From positions 2,499,610 through 2,563,609 of the forward strand of contig ML664159.1 in assembly GCA_007570785.1 (NCBI GenBank): a DNA stretch of 64,000 nt, given 5' to 3'. Each line of letters begins with the position of its first letter. Within the stretch, counting starts at the first letter, position 1. The notes below the pieces were generated by a model that ran no database searches, had not been told where the DNA came from, and saw only the letters and a program-made list of their open reading frames with translations. The translations under genes were made by a program, and so were the position numbers. The DNA is from Antilocapra americana. Lineage: Eukaryota; Chordata; Mammalia; Artiodactyla; Antilocapridae. Below are positions 11,991 through 21,234 of the stretch, piece after piece.

Positions 11991-12090
11991 GCTTAATGGC
12001 TGACTTCCACTAGCTAGGGACTCAAAGCAATACAGTCTTTACCCACCAGGATCTGAGAGTCTAGAGCAGAAAAGGAATCATTTTAATAGA

Positions 12091-12260
12091 CATCTCATCC
12101 CATCCTCTGTCTTCCCCTTCTTCTCCTGTCCTCAATCTTTCCCAACATCAGGGTTTTTTCTAATGAGTCTGCTCTTCACACCAGGTGGCCAGAGTATTGG
12201 AGCTTCAGCTTCAGCATCAGTCCTTCCAGTGAATATTCAGGGTTGATTTCCTTTAGAATG
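12091..12260 (-). mobile_element. BovB fragment, inverted 5' segment
   Basis: Complement of BovB ORF2 C-terminal sequence, reading outward from 'agaggatgggatg' near 12100 to 'cattctaaaggaaatc' at 12260. It abuts a sense BovB segment that begins where this one ends in the element's own order, sharing only the short overlap 'gagatg'. This is the structure expected for a 5' inversion by twin priming. Confidence 0.88.
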
Positions 12261-12400
12261 AGATGGTTGGATGGCATCATTGACTTAATGAGCATGAGTC
12301 TGACCAAACTCTGAGAGATGGTGAAGGACAGGGAAGCCTGGCGTGCTGCAGTTGATAGGCTCACAGAGTCAGACATGACTTAGCAACTAAACAATGATAA
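12258..12400 (+). mobile_element. BovB fragment, sense 3' end
   Basis: Runs from 'gagatggttggatggc' through the end of ORF2 to the short A-rich tail near 12400. With the inverted segment to its left it forms one insertion of about 310 bp. Confidence 0.9.
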
Positions 12401-12689
12401 ACAGAAAAATACATAGGTATGTGTAAGGCTCTCAATAATTTGTAAAAGGATTGCTTGACTATTCATAGGTGGCTTGAGGGGACCAGCTGAAGAAGGCTTG
12501 TGGGGCAGATGGAGCCTCCCTGTTTCCGTCTGGTACCTTACCCAGAAGTATGTCTGCTGAGTTGATCCCAAGTGAATTCTTTTGAAAAGAATAGAATAAA
12601 GTGCATGTATCTTCATTTAGAAATGCTGACTCTAGTGGTTAAGAATACTGTGAAAGTTGCTAAGAAAGTAGATCTTAAAATTTCTTATC
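12401..12689. other. Intergenic, nothing recognised
   Basis: No named repeat or RNA gene. Confidence 0.5.
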
Positions 12690-12836
12690 ACAAGAAAACA
12701 AATAGTTACTTTGTGGAGTGATGGATGTTAACTAAATTTACTGTGGTCATCATTTCCCAATATATACATAAATCATTATGTTGTACACCTACAACTAATA
12801 GTGTTATATATCAATTATATTTCAATTTAAAAAAGA
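12690..12836 (+). mobile_element. L1 3' end (old)
   Basis: L1 3' UTR wording ('gatggatgttaactaa', 'cattatgttgtacacc') ending in an A-rich tail near 12836. Sense orientation, short 5'-truncated copy. Confidence 0.75.
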
Positions 12837-14081
12837 AAGGGAAGAAAAAAAAGATGCTAGCTAATTCTGAAGCCCATAGGCCTAAGTATGGTCTGAAAAT
12901 CTGAGCAGTTTAATTCTATAAACTGGTCTGAAATAGACAATAAGAAGCCTTGTTATACTTGTTGCAGGATCTATTGTGTATTTTTAAATATGATGAGCAC
13001 ATTAAGTATTTGAAGTTACTGTATAATACTTAGCCCCACTTCCACCCATTTTCCCTTCCTAAAAAGAACATGAAACTGTTAGTTTGTTTAAGGAGGCTTA
13101 TTGTCTGGTTCCCTTGCCCCAAATCTGCTAAGGATAGCTATGGGTAAAAGCTCAGCTTTGTTGACCTTCCCCCGACTGAAATTTTGTGAACTTTTAGAGG
13201 TTTGTGTTCAAAGAGAGCAGTGCAAAAAAAAAAAGAGTTCCAGGATATGTTTTTCTTACGCTTCCTCTTAAACTACAGTTTCTGAAATCTTAAGTTCCAA
13301 TTACTGATTCTAAGAGAGGGTGTTTTTCCTCGAGGCACCTACGTGGCTTTTAGGAATTCCCAGTGTTAATAATTTGTCTTTGTGCCAAACCCCTGGCTTT
13401 ATTTTCCTTTGCCCGTCTGCACATTTTGCATGCATACGGGCTGTTGGTGTGCATATGTATCCAAGCTTTTGCATACAGAATGAGTGTGCTTTCCAAAAGC
13501 AGGGCCATAAAAGTTCTAAAGGAGGCAGGAAGTTCTTGGAGACCGTCCAGCCACACGCTGCAGATGGCGCTGCTGAGATGGGGTAGGGGGCCTTCACAGC
13601 TCGGATCAGGCCGCCTCTGCTCCCCACAAACCTCTGCGCTCTCCAAGGCAAGGGCTCTGTGCACTTATTATTAATAAGGGCCTCTCACAGGGCATTAAGT
13701 ATGAAATTCACAGAGGAAAATGCAAGGCTCTTTGTAATGAATGCAGAATAATGTCTGCTCTGTTTTGTTTGCAATTTGGAAGGGGGGAAAGAGGTCTAAA
13801 GGCTAAAACCAATGTCAGTATTTGATAAAAATGAAGACTAATAGCAGTGATCATCAAGCTGTGTGAATTGCTATAAAAGAAGAAGCAACAATAGGCTGGT
13901 TATGATCTCGGTGTTGTCTCAATCCTTTTCACTTAGTTCCACAGAAAGCCAATTGTCCAGTGAAGGTAATGGTTTATAGAGATATTTAAGTCATTAAGCC
14001 TGAGGAGGCTGCTAGAAGGAAAAGGAGAATGGACAGAGTATTTGATCTAAGAAAGAAGGATATTTAAATTTTGAAGTCAGA
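12837..14081. other. Repeat-poor stretch, possible conserved noncoding DNA
   Basis: No transposon seen. 13310-13800 is locally GC-richer than its surroundings and open in several frames at once (four overlapping frames of 88-113 codons on both strands), which is typical of chance. The sequence around 13680-13790 has the look of constrained noncoding DNA, but conservation cannot be judged from one sequence. Confidence 0.4.
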
Positions 14082-14409
14082 TCCTTTACATGCGGAACCT
14101 AAAAAGAACTGATATAAATGGACTTACATACAAAAGAGAGAGAGACTCACAGACTTTTAAGAATGAGCTATGGTTGTCAGGGGCAAGGATGGGAAGAAGG
14201 GATAATTAGGGAGTTGGGGATGGACTTGTGCACACTGCCATATTTAAAATGGAGAATCAATAAGGACCTACTGTATAGCACATGGAACTCTGTGATGTTA
14301 TGTGGCAGCCTGGATCAGAGGGGAGTTCAGGGGAGAGTGGGTCCATGTGAGCCCCTCTATTGTTCACCTGAAACTATCACAACATTGTTAATTGGCTATA
14401 CCCCAATAG
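14082..14409 (+). mobile_element. Artiodactyl-type L1 3' UTR
   Basis: Sense copy of the L1 3' end ('gacttacatacaaaa', 'ggacctactgtatagcac', 'cacctgaaactatcac'). It ends where a Bov-tA starts, near the expected L1 3' tail. Confidence 0.85.
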
Positions 14410-14602
14410 GTGGCTCAGATGGTAAAGAATCTGTCCAAGGGGTGGGATACCCAGGTTTGATCACTGGGTCAGGAAGATCCCCTAGAGAAGGGAAAGGCAA
14501 CCCTTGCCAGTATTCTTGCTTAGAGAATTCCATGGACAGAGGAGCCTGGCTGAGTCCATGTGTTGCAAAGAGTCGGACACGACTGAGGGACTAACACACA
14601 AT
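14410..14602 (+). mobile_element. Bov-tA SINE at an L1 3' end
   Basis: tRNA-like head ('ggtggctcagatggtaaag'), B box and BovA body ending 'gactaacacacaa'. Its neighbour 25 bp to the right is a minus-strand Bov-A, so the two form a close inverted pair. Confidence 0.93.
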
Positions 14603-14626
14603 ACAAAATGAGGACAGAACGGTGGT

Positions 14627-14755
14627 GATGGTTTAGTCACTAAGTCATGTCCGACTCTTGTGACCCCGTGGATTAAAGCCTGCCAGGCTCCTCTGTCCTT
14701 GGGATTGTCTAGGCAAGAATACTGGAGTGGGTTGCCATTTCCTTCTCCAGAGGAC
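14627..14755 (-). mobile_element. Bov-A monomer
   Basis: Complement of a single BovA unit from 'gtcactaagtcatgtccg' to 'ccatttccttctccag'. No tRNA-like head is present. Confidence 0.9.
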
Positions 14756-15182
14756 AGAATAGCTGGGGAGAGTTTGAAATATCTATTTCTGAATTTGCGT
14801 TTTTTTACACCAAAGTTTGTACTAAGTTGAAGTTTGCGATGAAGATTGCTATAGAGAAGAAAATAAGCAGCACTAGCCCCCAACTGGTTTTGACCCTGAG
14901 CTCCAGCCACAAAGCCATTGTATCTGAGGATAGTGGCTGACCGCTACTTCAGGCCTGCAAACGACAGGAAGGGGTCGGAATTGATTTACTTTAGAAGATT
15001 CTTGTTCCATTTGTCTTGCGCTCTACAGTACCTGCCGTAGCTCTTCATACATAGTTGATACCCAGAATATTTGCTACCAACTGAACAAGCACAACAAAGG
15101 CAGGCTGTGCAGGACAGACAACACTGAGCTGAGCTTGTGCAGTTGTGAGAGAATCACAGAGTCTGGGGTGGGGGTGGCCCGG
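14756..15182. other. Intergenic, nothing recognised
   Basis: No named repeat or gene. Confidence 0.5.
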
Positions 15183-15285
15183 TAGAATTTTCTGGCGGTC
15201 TAGTAATTAAGACTTTGCACTTCCACTGCAGAGGAGTAAGGTCCCACATACTATGTGGTGCAGGCAAAAGCAAAAAAATAAAAAG
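15183..15285 (+). mobile_element. Degenerate tRNA-type SINE (CHR-2-like)
   Basis: Weak match to the short SINE: 'tctagtaattaagact', 'cccacata', and an A-rich tail. The B box is poorly preserved. Confidence 0.55.
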
Positions 15286-16549
15286 AGTTCAAGGGAACCT
15301 CTGAGGGAGGGAACAAGGAAGGGGAAGTGGCCGATGTACCTTATCAATCTTTTGATGGGGTGAAAGCACAAATGTCTTGATTCGCAGACAATGCAAAGCA
15401 ATGAGACTCAGACCCGATGTAAACCATTTACAAAGAAAGGTGGAATTTGCTTAGGAAGGACGATTTGGGGGTTATCATATTTTCCATTTATACACAAATT
15501 CATTCCAGGAATAGCCATTTTACTTAGCAGGTGACCCTCTGGTCCCTCACTAGGCGTGGCCAGCAGGTGTGCCATGGCGTGGCTGTACCCTAAGTGCCTT
15601 CTTCAACATGGGGCTTTCTCAAGTGAATTTTTTAAAGTACTGTGTTGACTTGACAATGGCTATCATTATGGTGAAATAACTTCAGAGGAAGCTCATTGAA
15701 AGCAATGTGCTAGTCACTCTCACCCTGAAACATCAGCCATCAGACAATCAATGAATTACTGGATGGAAACAGTAATTCAAATAAAACATATTGTTTTATA
15801 CACTGTTCTTTAATAACTGTTTCTGAGAGTAATCTGTTACTCAAAAATAAAGGTTAATGAGGATGTTTATAGGAAACCTATTTCTAAGTTATTAATATGA
15901 GCTTTAAGGGCTATTGGAAGGTGACTATTATTCAGAGGGCAGCAGAAGCTGCTAGAGTAAATGAGATTGTTCAGGCAAGGTGTAGAGAGAAGAGCGGAGT
16001 GCCTGGGACAGACAAGGTGGGCATGTAGATTTTGGAGAAGTACAAAGCGAAGAGCCTCAAGAGGAGAGAGAAGAGCCAGCCAGAGACAATGGAAGGGAAA
16101 CTCTGAGGGGCCGTTGGCTGATATAGACACAAGAGAGGTTTCCAGAGAGGAGTGACTGTTAATAAATTGTAGTAACAAGCTCTGTCGATTTTGATAGTAT
16201 TTTTGTTTCCTACTCAAGCTTCAGAGAGTCCTGCACCTCCCTAGATATTTCTAGGATTAGTGATTTAGAAGCGTAGGTAATCTACCTAGGTACTTTGTAT
16301 GTATATAAGTTTTGAATAGGTGTCCTATGGCCATGCTTTCTGAACCAAATTTTGAATAACATGAGCTGACAGTGGGGCAAACTATTTGACATCAAGTTCT
16401 GAAAAACTGTGAGTAAGGACAGCTCTGGGGGTCCCCTCCCAGCCTTTGCTCTGAGCACTGAGAAGTTACCATTACAGTGTCTTCATGTGAATCCTTTCCA
16501 CCCCTCAGTAATTTTTGCTATTTAAATAAAAACATCTGCAACCTCTTCT
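15286..16549. other. Repeat-poor intergenic stretch
   Basis: No transposon recognised. 15640-15860 is AT-rich with several homeodomain-type TAAT/ATTA cores. The frame at 15867-16217 (minus) has no family features. Confidence 0.4.
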
Positions 16550-16813
16550 TTAAAAAGAAGACTGACTTATTTATTGTTTGGCTGTGGTGGGTCTTTGTTG
16601 CTGCGCCCGGGCTTCTCACTGTGGTGGCTTCTCGTGGTAGAGCACAGGCTCTAGGGTGCTTGGGCTTCAGCAGCCGCGGCCTGCAGGCGCAGTAGGTGTG
16701 GCACACGGGCGTAGTTGCTCTGCAGCACGTGATATCTGCCCAGACCAGGGATCGAACCAGTGTCCCTTGCATTGCAAGGCGGATTCTTAAACACTGGGCC
16801 ATCAAAGAAGCCC
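16550..16813 (-). mobile_element. CHR-type tRNA SINE
   Basis: 'tatttattgtttggctgtgg' at the left, body, and complemented head ending 'ccatcaaagaagcccc' at the right. Confidence 0.92.
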
Positions 16814-17464
16814 CCTTTACACCTGTTTGAAAATAAAGTTTATTAGGATTATTTCTGCTCTGAAAGTAGTACTCCTTGGAGAACAGTCTCATTACAGAAA
16901 ATACAAGAAATCAGAGAAAAATCATCCATTATATGATCTATAATCTAGTCTCTAGATCTAGTCTCTGTTAACATTTTTAAGTGTGTTTCTTCTCCATCTT
17001 TTTTCTACTCCTTTAAAATTTTCTTTTTGACAGTTCTGAATTTTTATAAATACTCTTATGTGTTGTTTTTTCTCCACTTGATACAATACAATCAGTTGCC
17101 ACTTTTAAATCCTCATAAAGATTATTTGTAATAGTTATATTACATAATTAACAAGTCCCCTATGGTTAAACATTTGTATTAATTTCTAGTTTTTATTATT
17201 ATTAAAAATTCTATCACATTTATTCTTAATGCTTTTATAATTTTTCACAATATTTTCTGTGTGTGTGTTTGTCAAAACACAATATTTAATTTAACAGATT
17301 AAGAAATACAGATGTTCTTGAGGCTATTGATTTAATTTGCTAAATTGTTTTCAGAGTTGCCCATAGTCTTTATTGTAAGCACAGGCTTTAGAGGCAGTTA
17401 TGGGTTGAATCTTGACATCAGGGGATTGAGTGAGATCATTAGAGGCCCTTGCCAGTGGTGAACA
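16814..17464. other. Intergenic, probable old L1M 3' traces
   Basis: AT-rich sequence with L1M-like wording near 16920-17060 ('agtctctgttaacattttt'). No gene. Confidence 0.35.
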
Positions 17465-17858
17465 TGCCACCAGCCCAAGCCCCCAATACATAACTCAAAA
17501 TAAATGCAATATTCAGCTGAAAATATATTGCTGCTGCTGCTGCTGCCACCAAGTCGCTTCAGTCGTGTCCCACTCTGCGCGACCCCACAGACAGCAGCCC
17601 ACCAGGCTCCCCCGTCCCTGGGATTCTCCAGGCAAGAACACTGGAGTGGGTTGCCAGTTCCTCCTCCAATGCATGAAAGTGAAAAGTGAAAGTGAAGTTG
17701 CTCAGTCTTGTCTGACTCTTCGTGACCCCATGGACTGCAGCCTACCAGGCTCCTCCGTCCATGGGATTTTCCAGGCAAGAGTACTGGAGTGGGGAGCCAT
17801 TGCCTTCTCCAGAAAATATTTTGGGAGGAAGGCTAAGGAATAGATGTTTCCCTGTGAT
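17465..17858. repeat. Local duplication copy A, split by Bov-A2
   Basis: 17465-17526 and 17812-17858 together match 18766-18866 with about six mismatches over ~109 aligned bases, counted by eye. Copy A is interrupted by a Bov-A2; copy B, 1.3 kb away, is uninterrupted. The surrounding sequences do not obviously match. Confidence 0.9.
17527..17811 (-). mobile_element. Bov-A2 SINE with 8-bp target-site duplication
   Basis: Complement of the Bov-A2 dimer: the CTG-rich start ('ctgctgctgctgctg'), two BovA units and the linker 'gaaaagtgaaagtgaag'. The 8-bp GAAAATAT flanks it (17519-17526, 17812-17819) and occurs once at the matching point of copy B (18820-18827), which confirms the exact insertion limits. 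Confidence 0.96.
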
Positions 17859-18049
17859 CACTACTTTAATGGCTTACTTTTTCTGACTGTCAGACTTTAA
17901 ACTCTACTACATTTCCCCCTCTTCTTTGGTGTCCCAATTTCGCTAGTCCCCTTGGCACATGTTTCTTCACTTTGTAAAGTGATGGGCCTGCAAGGAACAA
18001 CCTTTTGTGCTGTGAGAAATCAGCAGGGTCAGGAGGTCTCTCTAAACCT

Positions 18050-18400
18050 TATCTTTATTTTTTTTAATTTATTTTATTTTGGGTTGTACTCAGTCTTCCC
18101 TACTTCGTGGGTTTTCGTTAGTTACAATGAGCAGGGGCTACTCTCTAGTTGCGATGCTCAGCTTCTCATTGAGGTAGCTTCTCTTGTTGTAGAGCACAGG
18201 CTCTAGGCACACAGGCTTCAGTAGCTGCAGCTCGCTGGCTCAGTAGTCGCGGCTCCCAGGCTCTAAAGCACAGGCTCAGGAATTGTGGTGAACTGGCCTA
18301 GTTGTTCTGCGTCATGCGAAATCTTCCTGGACCAAGGATTTAGCCCGTGTACCCTGCATTGGCAGGCAGATTCTCAACCACTGTACCACCAGGAAAGTCC
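18050..18400 (-). mobile_element. CHR-type tRNA SINE, near full length
   Basis: T-rich tail, full body, and complemented head ('ccactgtaccaccagg'). 'taaaccttat' (left) and 'taagccttat' (right) are a plausible target-site duplication with one change. Confidence 0.92.
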
Positions 18401-18765
18401 TAAGCCTTATTTTTAAACTGAAAATAACAATATTTTATTAGTTTGTTTTAAGGGTTAAATCAAGTTTGCTTACTTTTTATAGTATCTGTTATGTAGTAAG
18501 TACTCAATAAATGATAGCTGCTACTGCTATTTTTGAGATGTGATAAATTTACATTCTTAAACGCCAGCAAAGTATGACAATACTTACCATTAAATCTTTT
18601 TTGAATCACGTCATAGTTTTAAAAAATGGAGTCTCATTCTTGCTTAGTCTACTTTTCTTTGCTTGCTTATGAGATTAAACCTTTTTTTCCCTGTGTTAAT
18701 AGGCTATATTCTCATTTAGAATTGTATGTATGGTTTCAAATCTCAGTGCTTCCACTCACTGAGTG
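18401..18765. other. Intergenic, nothing recognised
   Basis: AT-rich sequence without named repeats. 'gtaagtactcaataaatg' near 18500 resembles the 3' tip of MIR or L2 in sense, too short to name. Confidence 0.4.
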
Positions 18766-18866
18766 TGCCACCAGCCCAAGCCCCCAACAGATAACTCAAA
18801 ATAAATGTAATACGCAGCTGAAAATATTTTGGGAGGAAGGCTAAGGAATAGATGTTTCCTTGTGAT
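18766..18866. repeat. Local duplication copy B, empty site
   Basis: Uninterrupted counterpart of 17465-17858. It carries one copy of GAAAATAT (18820-18827) where copy A has two copies flanking the Bov-A2. Confidence 0.9.
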
Positions 18867-19299
18867 GGCACTTTGATGCTTTTCTTATGCATTGATGTAA
18901 TATCTTGCCAAATGTTACAAAGCGTTTGATAGGCAATGGAAGACCCAAGCTCAATGGTACTAAATAAGAAGGAAATGTACTATCTCCCCTATGATAGAGT
19001 CCCAAATAGAGCCTCTGATTGGGGTGGTAGGGGGAATATGATTCGGATTGACCTTTTTCCCTGCAAAGACTTAGTTCTGCTCCACCTTTAATGATCATGA
19101 GATGTCTATAGCATCTCTAGGTACCACATCCATACACAACCCTAAAAATATAGCTGAATTTTCTTCTGATTTCTCATTGGAGAAGAATTTTGTAATTTTA
19201 AAGAAAAAAGGGAAATTAGTAAGTAAAAAGATCAATACATTTAAATTCACAAAAATTGTTCTTCAGGATATTTATTGTATTAGGTATTGTTTGGTTTTG
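18867..19299. other. Intergenic, nothing recognised
   Basis: No named repeat; open frames on both strands are short with no domain. Confidence 0.45.
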
Positions 19300-19515
19300 C
19301 AATATCCAGAGAAATACAACTTCAAATCACAATGAAATACCACTACACATCTATTAGATTTGCTAAAATACAAGAAACAAACAAACAAACAAAAACAATA
19401 AATTGGCAATACCAAGGCCCAGCGAAGGTATGGAACAACAGATTAAATTTTCAGATAATCCTGGTAGGAATACAAAATGGTAGAGTGAAAAAGACAAAGG
19501 TACTGTCTACTATGA
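19300..19515 (+). mobile_element. Old L1 ORF2 fragment
   Basis: Matches the conserved late ORF2 stretch ('aaatcacaatgaaatacc', 'gtaggaatacaaaatggta'). A (CAAA)n run lies inside. Strongly decayed, sense strand. Confidence 0.75.
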
Positions 19516-19890
19516 GTGAGAAATTATTTCCCAAATGGTTCTTAGAAGATTTCTCCCTCTTAACTTAATTGCCAGAATCTGGCACTTGTTTATTCCTAAA
19601 CCTGATCACTTGGCAAGAGGAATGGGACCACACCTTCAATACCCGAGACTCTTCATCTCCTGGGCCTGGGCCAGGGCCTTGAAATAAATCAAGGTGTGAA
19701 CGTGAGCCTGACGGGATGGGGCTCGGATGGACCAGAAGACAGACAGGTCAAAAACGGCTTATGGCTCCTGAGGTGAGTGACTTAGGCAAGAACCTTCACA
19801 CCTCTGACCCTCAGGTTCTTCGTGGACCAACTGGGGCTGTCCACCTTCACTGAATGTTTGCAAACTCTCCAGCACAGACTTGACCAGGGC
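19516..19890. other. Intergenic; weak MIR trace near 19776-19830
   Basis: 'gtgacttaggcaagaacc' followed by 'cctctgaccctcagg' resembles the MIR core in sense. Otherwise nothing recognised. Confidence 0.35.
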
Positions 19891-20023
19891 TGCTGTTGCT
19901 GCAGCTAAGTCGCTTCAGTCGTGTCCGACTCTTCGTGACCCCATGAACTGCAGCCCACCAGGCTCCCCCGTCCCTGGGATTCTCCAGGCAAGAACACTGG
20001 AGTGGGTTGCCATTGCCTTCTCC
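19891..20023 (-). mobile_element. Bov-A monomer (half Bov-A2)
   Basis: Complement of one BovA unit starting 'tgctgttgctgcagctaag' and ending 'cattgccttctcc'. 'tgaccaggg' on the left and 'tgatcaggg' on the right are a likely target-site duplication with one change. Confidence 0.93.
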
Positions 20024-20066
20024 ATGATCAGGGATAGGGGCTCAAAAATTGTATTTCTACTGACTT

Positions 20067-20536
20067 TGTTAGGGGAAGCACACTGATTGAAACTGCCCAC
20101 CTTGGCCAGGCACCATGGTAACCATTTGCATGAGTTGTTTTATGACAGGAGATCCTGATAAGGAATACGGAACTAATAAGCCACTACCAACCGGAAGAGT
20201 TCGGGAAAGGTCTAAAGGAGACACCGCCTGTCGGTCCACTTTCCAGAATCCCTCTTGCTGGCATCCGTCTTGACTGAGTGATGTGTGCACCACCAGGAAA
20301 GACTCTGAATTAAAATGATTGGCCAAAGACCACCTGAAAACTAATCCCATCACCATAAAACCCACTCGGCAAAGCAGTTCTCCTGGGTTCCCTTACCCTA
20401 CTGCTCTCCACCCGGGTGCCTGTCCCAATAAAATCTCTTGCTTTGTCAGCACGTGTTTCTCCTCAGGCAATTCATTTCCAAGTGTTAGGCAAGAGCCCAG
20501 TTTTAGGCCCTGGAAGGGGTTCCCCTTCCTGCAACA
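20067..20536 (+). mobile_element. Solo LTR of an endogenous retrovirus (class I type)
   Basis: A 470-bp unit starts TGTTA and ends CAACA, so it has TG...CA ends with short TGTT/AACA inverted termini. A polyadenylation signal AATAAA sits at 20427-20432, about 100 bp before the 3' end, as expected for R/U5. The 4-bp ACTT flanks both ends (20063-20066, 20537-20540); 4-bp duplications are typical of gamma-like ERVs. No internal viral genes are adjacent, so it is a solo LTR left by recombination between two LTRs (inferred). The 98-codon minus frame over it is a shadow. Confidence 0.85.
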
Positions 20537-20572
20537 ACTTTGCTATATTTGCCTGAGCATTTTGTATAATAT

Positions 20573-20660
20573 AGTTGGCCCTTGAACAACATGTGTGCAG
20601 AGGAGGGGTCAACTCTAATAGGTTGTCTTTCATATGGATGCAAGATTTTTCTAAGTTAAG
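20573..20660. repeat. Old repeat fragment ('cccttgaacaacatg' type)
   Basis: The wording 'ggcccttgaacaacatg' resembles the end of an old mammalian DNA transposon. The family is not assigned with confidence. Confidence 0.35.
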
Positions 20661-20777
20661 GATATAGTAGTTGGGGGAGTCAGACAGTATGGAAGTTTGT
20701 AATGACTGTGGTCAAGTGTATTTAATCTCGTCTTTTAAAACATTTCTTCTGACACTTTTAAGCTTAGAAAGTACTCC

Positions 20778-20838
20778 AGTATGGCAAAACCAACACGATA
20801 ATGTAAAGAAAATAATTAATTAATTAATTTTTTAAAAA
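20778..20838 (+). mobile_element. Extremely 5'-truncated L1 (about 61 bp)
   Basis: Contains only the final L1 3' tip ('atggcaaaaccaacacg', 'ataatgtaaag') and an AT-rich tail. The 12-bp AGAAAGTACTCC lies perfectly on both sides (20766-20777, 20839-20850). A very short but clean target-primed insertion; the same 3' tip occurs at the end of the L1 at 57.6 kb. Confidence 0.88.
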
Positions 20839-20850
20839 AGAAAGTACTCC

Positions 20851-21062
20851 CAAACTCCTTTGCACTTCACTGATACTTAATACAAAGTCATGTTTTTCCT
20901 GTAGTCTTTTTTATGTGATTGGCACTTTCTGCTCTCTCTAATCCATATTGGATTTGGTATGGTCTTAGATGTAAAACAAGGATCTATACTGACATCTTTC
21001 CTTAGTATGTAACCAATTGTTCTACTATTACTCATTAAATAATGCTCTTCCATGATGTGTGC
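20851..21062. other. Intergenic, nothing recognised
   Basis: AT-rich upstream region of the tRNA-like genes. No named repeat. Confidence 0.5.
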
Positions 21063-21134
21063 AGTTCCATGGTGTAATGGTTAGCACTCTGGACTCTGAA
21101 TCCAGCAATCTGAGTTCAAGTCTCAGTGGAATCT
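21063..21134 (+). tRNA. tRNA-Gln (CTG), possibly a pseudogene
   Basis: A 72-nt tRNA decoding CAG. Six differences from the mammalian tRNA-Gln(CTG) as I recall it. The anticodon stem CTGGA/TCCAG is perfect around loop CTCTGAA. The T stem CTGAG/CTCAG is paired and carries a matched double change from the usual CCGAG/CTCGG, which suggests selection or an alternative isodecoder. The acceptor stem has one mismatch (A1 against C72) and one G-T wobble (2-71). A box and B box (GAGTTCAAGTC) are recognisable, and a TTTT terminator lies at 21140-21143. The weak first acceptor pair leaves functionality open. Confidence 0.8.
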
Positions 21135-21139
21135 GCCTG

Positions 21140-21143
21140 TTTT
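21140..21143 (+). terminator. Pol III-type T4 tract after tRNA-Gln
   Basis: TTTT six bases after the tRNA-Gln body and five bases before the tRNA-Asp-like sequence. Four Ts are the minimum for Pol III release in mammals, so read-through into the next unit is possible. Confidence 0.55.
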
Positions 21144-21147
21144 GCCA

Positions 21148-21218
21148 TCCTCATTAGTGCAGTGGTGAGTATCCCCACCTGTCACGTGGGAGACCAAGGT
21201 TCGATTCCTGACAGGAGG
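21148..21218 (+). pseudogene. tRNA-Asp (GTC) pseudogene
   Basis: The 5' half follows tRNA-Asp(GTC) closely. The anticodon arm CCCAC-CTGTCAC-GTGGG is perfectly paired with a matched pair change, and the B-box core GGTTCGATTCC is intact. The 3' part is damaged: about one base is missing and the T stem and acceptor stem have several mismatches. It starts only 13 nt after tRNA-Gln, same strand. I infer it is not a working tRNA. Confidence 0.78.
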
Positions 21219-21234
21219 CAAGGTGTCCTTTGAG

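Noticed and set aside
13310..13674. Overlapping 88-113 codon frames as coding exons
   Set aside because: Frames open on both strands at once with no family features; chance in a GC-shifted stretch.
17528..17548. CTG trinucleotide repeat as an expansion candidate
   Set aside because: It is the usual CTG-rich end of Bov-A2, also seen at 44907 and 61624.
20069..20365. 98-codon minus frame
   Set aside because: Lies on the antisense strand of a non-coding LTR.
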